This document shows, piece by piece, positions 57,348 to 64,000 of a stretch of 64,000 bases of DNA (its first letter is position 1; each line of letters begins with the position of its first letter). The notes under the pieces are model-generated. The model was not told the DNA's origin and ran no database searches. It saw only the letters and a list, made by a program, of their open reading frames with translations. The DNA lies in assembly GCF_950023065.1 (NCBI RefSeq), contig NC_088679.1, positions 9,238,001 through 9,302,000 of the forward strand, written 5' to 3'. The DNA comes from Planococcus citri (taxonomy: Eukaryota > Arthropoda > Insecta > Hemiptera > Pseudococcidae). Position numbers and translations under genes: made by a program.

Positions 57348-60300
57348 TGAAAAAAAATCAATTTAGAAAAAAAAATGTACATGAAAGATTTTAATTTAGA
57401 TCACTTAAAAATGACTTATTATAAACTTTCAACAATAGATGAGTTTTTCACTCCCCAAATCAACCTTCCTAACCCCCCTTCCCCCACAAAAACCGTTCAA
57501 TAATTTTTCGCTTTTTTTTTCTTCAAATTTTTGGTCAAAGTAACACATTATTAATAATGCAAAACGCTGAGTTTTCTCAAAAAATATTCGCACATTCTCT
57601 CTTTTTTTAGCTCCAAGTTACATAATCTGTTGGACAATTCTGCGGTAATTTTATGTTCAAAATCAAAATTAATTTAAAAGAAGAGTAAGTAGGTATATAG
57701 ATGAGGAATTTCTTGCCCGAGGAGAAAAATCACGTCTGATCAGACCAGGAAATTGATCGTATTGTGATTATATGTATTTGAAAAGATCTGGTCGGATCTG
57801 TCAGATCTGTCTAAACCTATTGAACAACCCTGATTAGATGAGATTAGATTCGGGCATTCTCTGAACCCTAAACCCAATTTAATCTGGTTAGCCCTGATCA
57901 CATCCAATCCTTTTTCCATGGATTTTTATTTAAACATTCAGATGGTAAAATCGACTCAACGAGCTGCCAATCAGTCTGATTTGATACTTACAAAACTAAA
58001 CATGATAAAAGAGAACACTACGAGAATAGGCGAAAATGAGTAGGTAACGAAACACCGGATTTATTCTCCACTAAAATCAAATTTCTTCAAGTTGAAAAAT
58101 TCCTTGTTTCGTTTTTAAAATTTCACATCATCGTATGACCCCTTTTTGTATTATTTAGTATATTACTTTTTCTACTCCAGAACTTTTAAAACTGCAAAAA
58201 TAGGCGAATATAGCAACATCAAACCCTCATCTATGCAATTTTAAAAGGAATATTTTTTTATTCCTCAAAAACATTGAAAATACAAAAAAAAATACACCAA
58301 AGTAGGCGGTTCGACAAAATTCAATATTACTTCAAAACAATGAAAAACTACTCGACAAACAAGGCACTGGAAAGAGGAGGGGTCAAACTCAAATCCAAGA
58401 AATCACTGAATTTCCAAACTCAGCATCCTTAATTACTAGAAATTTACATGCATCAGCAAGTTTTCATAATTTTTCAATATTTAAAAAAAAATAAGATGAC
58501 CAAAGGGGCAATATTCGTTGGGGAAGACTAAAATTTTCAGGGATTTTTTTCATGTAAGTTGAATCAGAAAATTTATGAGTAAGCAGTAACAATGAAAAAC
58601 CATTTAAAAATCCCCCCTCCCCCTAAGAAAAACCTAAAAATCCAGGACCTTTCCAAAATTTAAAAAAATCAAAAAAATACGACAAACAATTTGGATTTAA
58701 AATCCTCAATTTCTGCACCACAATTTTTTCAGCAGATGGCCCCTTTTCTCGAGAGCAATTTGTCCTATTAGTTCCTCAAAAATAATGATAGTTCCCCAGC
58801 ATAGATCCTGAAAAAGTTAAAAAAGAAATCGAAAAAATAAAATAATAGCTTTTTTTGAATGTTTTGTTTCTATCAAAAAAAAACTTTTTTTTTTCAAAAA
58901 AAGCTCTCCTGGTCTCATATACACAGTAAGAACTTCTGAAACGGAGCCCCAGAGAGTTGAAAAAAAATGACAAGGATATGAAAATTTAAATTAAAGAGAT
59001 GTTTCAAAAATAAGGGGTTTTGAAGAAATTTTCTTTCTTGAAAATGAGATTAGGTATTTAGAATAATTCTGACACAAAAATGAAACATACTAAAATAATT
59101 CTGTATTTTTAACATTTTTTGGAACTTATGAAAGGAGTTGGGAAGGGGGGGGGGGTAACACGAATTGGTGAATCGAAGATTTGTTTAAAAATGAGGTTGT
59201 TTGTACGTATAAGAAACCTTGATGCAAAAATTAAAAAATTTGAAAAAAAAGTTCTCCGACGATTTTGTTTCAATTTTTTTGAATTTTTCAATACTGAGAG
59301 TTTTATAAAGGGTAGTCAACATTGCTTGGTGGGCCAGGAGAGATATTTTAGAAAGAAAACAGTTCAGATCAAACATTGAAAATTTCATAATTATTTTTTT
59401 TAACGTTTTGAAATTTTTGGGACCACTTTTTTCGAACCTACGAAAATTTTAAAAATTTGGGAATTATTTTTTGATGAATTTTAAAACTTGAGGGAATGGG
59501 AGCATAAAAAAATGAAGATTTAAAACAAAGAGCACTCTCAACAGTAACAGACATTGAGGATTTTATTCAAAAAAAAAAAAGTGAAAAAAATCAAACTCGT
59601 GTCATCTTGAGGACCAAAAACAAAACATCACTATTTCAAAAAAAAAAAAGTTTTCAAAGGGAGAGATGGAGAAAGCAGGAAAAAGGAAGGAGGTTCAGAG
59701 AAGAATGAATTGAAAAAATTAGCCGATATTCGGACTCAGTGATTTTACATTATTAAAGTCACAATCAGTATATGTCACTTCAATTTTTTTTTTTCGTTTT
59801 TGACCCAAAATCAGGCTTAGACTTGAAGATGTTGAAATCCTGTTTCGAAAATTATTTTGCAACAAAAAGAAAAACAAAAAGAGGTCTTCGCTGTTGTTTT
59901 TTCAATTTTTCAAACAAAGCTTTCAATTTTTCTCCTAATCATGAATATTTGAGCTTTCATCCTCAAAGTTTAATTTTACACTGATCTTTTAAAATTTCAA
60001 TTATTGACTTTGAATCTCCCCTCTACTGTTTTCTTAAAAGCTCAGAAGACTGATTTAATTACTTTTCTGGGTCAAATTGATATGGAATGAGTCTGACTCT
60101 GAACCTATCTTTGAGCTAGAATTTGCAAAAGAAGCTACAATATAGGTAGAAGATGAAGGTGCATTGTTAAAAGTGGCCAAACACTAAAAATCATTGATAA
60201 AAAAATCGAAGTTACGCAGCCCAATCATAAAATTTAGCGTTCTATTGCAGTGAGGTTGGTAGGGGGGCAAGATGGTTACATTTTTTCAATTTTGGTAACA

Positions 60301-60900
60301 CACTGAGTCGGTTTGGGACGAACTGATCGAGAATCAAAGAACTCTAAATCATTTCGGCGAAAATTCGTTTCGTTTTCAATTATTACTTTTCAATATTCAC
60401 CACCCCCCCTCCTCAACAGACTTAGAAAAGTGGCCTTTTTTAAGAACAAATTTTAATTTGTTTTCAATGTTTTCAAAAAATTATCCTTAGACTCTCTTTT
60501 TCAAAAAAAAAAAAAATACTCGTTCGTGAGTTTGAGAAATTGAAAGGTTGATGCTTTCATTCAGAGTCCAAATTTTTGTATTTCATTTTTGAGTTCATCT
60601 TCATCCATTCATGTTTGCATGTGACGAGATTTTGTGGAGGTGGGGGGGGGGTGAGGGAAATGATTCCATTTATTTCGAATTTCCTTCACCCATATTTTTT
60701 CTGTGCCTTGAGCCATGCCCACTGTTTGTCTAAATGGATCCAGCAGCTGGTTGTCCAAAATGAGCAATCAGAGAACCCTCCCCCTCCCCAAAAAAAATCC
60801 AATCGTAATATTTTGAATGGGTTTGAAGATATCTGGCAAATCCTCTGCAATTTATGGTGTTTTTAATATTTAGCCTTCTCACAGTCAATATCAAGTGCAG
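57348..60900. other. AT-rich DNA, no gene seen
   Basis: Neither strand gives a recognisable protein. Many A/T and G homopolymers (11 G near 59147) and GATCTG-type short repeats near 57780-57820 are present. It is presumably 5' intron or upstream flank of the second neuroligin. Confidence 0.45.
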
Positions 60901-62480
60901 CAAACCATATAACCGATAACTCAATATAATAAACTAGATTTTCAGTTCATATAGCCGAATCCTCTGCCTCCTCCTCGTCCTCCTCCTCGTCGAGAGAATT
61001 CCTCGAATGCTAAAACGGTAGCTATTTTATAACTACTCGTATAGTACTAAATAACTGCTTGTTTAAAACGATTGATGATAAACACATGCATTCGACTCGA
61101 CACCATCCACAGCCGCTCTATACAGTTTGGAGAAACTGGAAAAATACGAAGTTGACGTAAGTAGTATTTTTATACATATTTAAAGGGCAAAAATGTGTAC
61201 TTGTAACGAGCCGGTCATAAATCTCAGCTTCGTTAAAATGTTTTCATTCGAAGGCATAAATATACGAATTACTATCTCCCCAAACTTCAAGATTTCAGAA
61301 GTAAAAATGTGTAAAAATAAGCTCGAATTTTTTTCAAGTTTGTTGCGTGGAAAACCCACACTACTCACATCCGGTTAAAAATTTGAAAAAATTAATCATT
61401 CGAGAGCGACGTTGTTACAGTTTATTAATGAAAAAATAATGAAAATGAAATTTTAAAAAAAACACACTAAATAGGTTAAATTTCTCTAAATACGATTTGC
61501 CAGTTTATAAATAATGCTTCGCGAGTTAAATGTTTATTTTAATTTTTCACAGGGTTCGTTACATTGTAGTAGAAATACGAAGCATCCGGTGCCAAATTTC
61601 GATAAACATGGCTGAACACATTCTAATTAACGAACGATTCTGCGAACGTGAACGTAAGAAGCATACGACGAGGACGAATCAAACTCGTCGCAATAAAAAT
61701 ACCTACCTACACGTGAGATGAGGCTCACTTATGTGTAGGTAAATTGGGTAAATGAGGTTTTAAACTTTATACAAAAAGGATTTGGAAAGTTTACGAGGCC
61801 GGATCCGGAGTCTAGAGATGTCATCAAACAACAAGCCCGGCCCGGCCGTTCCTGACTTCAAAAATCTTCGCAATCGTTCTCATCGCGTCGTTCAAAGAAG
61901 AAGGAAAAAAATTGCGACACATCTGTAGGACATTTTATGATGGCGTCCAAAAGAATGTACGCATTTATCATCGCTACTATTTGGCGACCGCAGGTTAGTG
62001 CTCTTCGACATAAAAATAAAAATAAGAAAACGCACATGGGCGTTGGTATAAGCTATAAGCTCGACGACGATGGTGCCACGCGATACACGTGTTTCCTGCG
62101 TTTAATATCCCTTAACGAAATTTTTTAACAATTAGTAAACGCGAAGGGCACACTTCTGCGAATTATGATTATCTATCGCGTAAGTATATTATGTGTAATG
62201 AATGAAATCATAAAAGTTGAGCAAATTTATGAAACAAAATTTTCAAGTTGGTGGGAACGTGGTGGCGGGAGAAGTTTCGGGACGAGATCAATACGCGGCG
62301 GTAATTTATTTATAAAAAAATTTCGAGCTGACATCATTCTCGAGTGTTTTTCTTTCCATAGTTGCTTGGCCAAATTCAATTTATTTAGGCTGAGAGAAAT
62401 ATTTTCGAAAGTGCGAGTGGTTCGTTTTACTTTGCTGTTTTTGTAAACGTCTAATTTTGATGTGGGAATTTTTGATATTT
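60901..62480. other. CpG-richer block with GAG/GAC microsatellite, no assigned gene
   Basis: A CTC/GTC-rich microsatellite at about 60968-60998 precedes a block with more CG dinucleotides than elsewhere (CCGGCCCGGCCGTTCC near 61835, CTCGACGACGATGGTGCCAC near 62055, GGGACGAGATCAATACGCGG near 62279). Reading frames are short and unlike known proteins. It could be a promoter or 5' UTR exon of the minus-strand neuroligin, but I cannot show a transcript. Confidence 0.35.
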
Positions 62481-64000
62481 TTCGCAAGGTCGAAAAACAT
62501 TAGTATATCTTTGTATCATTTTCCGAGCGGTTTGATGAGGGAAAATGAGCACATTGGTTACATATTATTTAGAGGTTGTTTTGAACTTATCAAAATCACC
62601 TGACTTGAAATCATGATGAATAACAACCCCCCCTCTCCAAAGCTAGATTCTCGTTCATAAAAAAAATTAATTCCATCAATTTTAAGAGCAATTTTTCAAT
62701 TTTTTCATAAACTTTTTTTCCCAAACGAAATGAACTACTGAGAATGATTACTTCATTTCACCCCTCTCTTCTTCACCCTCTACTCCAAAAATGACCAGGT
62801 TTGAACTATTTTGGAGCCTCCAGCGTAATTTGAAATTTGTGGAGAAAATTGAAATCAAGTTGGAGGCTTCAGATTAGCCAAAAAGTTGTGTTTTTTCGAA
62901 GGAAGGAGGCCGACATGGAGTAATTATTCATAATGGTTCGTTTTTCATGAAAACGAAATATTTTTTGAAAATTTTGAAAAACTGCAATCTACTTGAAAAT
63001 ATCTTTGGATTTTTCAAGAATTCGCAAAAAACTCAAAAATGAACGTTGGCTCTTTCGAAGGTTGGATAGGGGGTTTCAGGACGTGCTCTTTCAATTAAGC
63101 TTAGTTTAGATTACTTAAATCAAAGATGGCCAGTTCAAAAATTCCCTTATAAGTGAAAAAAAAATTTAACAAAAAAAAAATAGTTCAGGAAGAAAAAGGC
63201 AAAATTTTGAATATTGTAATTGAAAAGCTCAAAAATACTATCTACTCGTATTTTTATTTAAGGTAATTTTAACCCCATTTTAAAAAATTCGAATCCCTTT
63301 AATGGACCTCCGATTTTTTGACTGATATTAGTTTCAATCAAATTGCCTAAATTCATTTTTTTTCAGCTCGAAGTTGATTTTTTCCAGTTCCAACTAAAAT
63401 GGGAGAAAAAATATGGAGTTTGAAAATTTGATCGAAGTGAATAACATAACGCGCTAAAAGTAGTTTTGAATTTTGAATTTAATTATTTTAGAGATGTTTG
63501 AAAACTCAAATCGAAACTTATTAGAGGGGAGGGGGTGGCCGAGGAACTGGACATATGTATTATTATACTACACATAAACTGACAAAAAAAACGTACTTTT
63601 TTTAAAAATGACTTCCTTTGAGGACCCCTGGATCCACACTTCCTTGAACAGCTAGAGGGGCTTAGAATTTTTCCAGATAGTCTTTCTTTCAAAGTCAATT
63701 TCCTAGCCATTTTTTTTTCCAAATCTAGTACATGTTTTTTTCCATCTTCAGAGGCTCCCTTCTTCCATGACCTCTTTTGGGACCAAAATTATTCCCAGAG
63801 GTTCACTTCAAAACTACAAATTCAGTTTCACATCCAAAAAAGTCAACGCGCAAGTAAAATATTCAAAAATGAAGGAAATAATGATGATTGTCAGTTTGGG
63901 GGGGGGTCCTCTACTTCCAAACCTCCCAAGACCCTTCAGTTCTTCACTTGAAATTTTCTAATTAACAAAATTCATTAATCAGACAAATTCTATGAAGGAA
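62481..64000. other. AT-rich DNA with one dispersed-repeat member
   Basis: I see no gene. About 62812-62880 carries the CTGGAG-family core (TTTTGGAGCCTCCAGCG, then GTGGAGAAAATTGAAATCAA). Confidence 0.45.

Noticed and set aside
1..64000. tRNA genes, rRNA genes and CRISPR arrays
   Set aside because: I saw no cloverleaf with A/B boxes, no rRNA-like sequence and no direct-repeat/spacer array. The genome is eukaryotic, so CRISPR is not expected.

Overview
The window is nuclear DNA from an animal, most likely an insect. Every recognised gene has many short exons with GT-AG introns, the background is very AT-rich, and about half the window is repeats and small foldback elements. The genes are arthropod types: a TRPgamma-like TRPC channel, long-tailed neuroligins and serine protease homologues. 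The abundance of the palindromic string TAGGTACCTA and of short G/C homopolymers reminds me of sternorrhynchan Hemiptera (mealybug or aphid), but I cannot prove the species.

Layout. 0-3.5 kb: two non-autonomous inverted-repeat elements. 3.9-14.1 kb: two tandem minus-strand genes for secreted chymotrypsin-fold proteins. Both have lost the catalytic His (now Gly) and Ser (now Ala), and only the first carries a Thr/Ser mucin-like tail ending in poly-Asp. A TA-flanked palindromic MITE lies between them. 14-21.2 kb: a gene-free repeat block with a 1.1-1.4 kb duplication carrying 7SL (SRP RNA)-like sequence in each copy, a 1.6 kb palindrome between the copies, and three further inverted-repeat elements. 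23.4-24.4 kb: the last exon of a plus-strand neuroligin whose other exons are not in the window. 28.4-44.2 kb: a complete minus-strand TRPC channel gene (19 coding exons, 1,076 aa). 45.0-56.1 kb: the 3' eight exons of a second neuroligin, minus strand. Its 5' exons were not found up to 64 kb. 56.4-57.3 kb: a 5'-truncated LINE with an RNase H domain, poly(A) tail and target-site duplication. 57.4-64 kb: no recognised gene, with a CpG-richer patch at about 61-62.4 kb.

How the genes relate. The neuroligins are postsynaptic adhesion receptors and the TRPC channel is a Ca2+-permeable membrane channel. Two neuroligin paralogues flanking a trp gene form a neuronal gene neighbourhood. If the plus-strand neuroligin begins upstream of the window, its intron is longer than 23 kb and hosts the two protease-homologue genes on the opposite strand. 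The strongest leads for novelty are the doubly inactivated protease-homologue pair with one mucin/poly-Asp derivative, the 7SL-derived sequences, and the set of perfectly folding palindromic elements.
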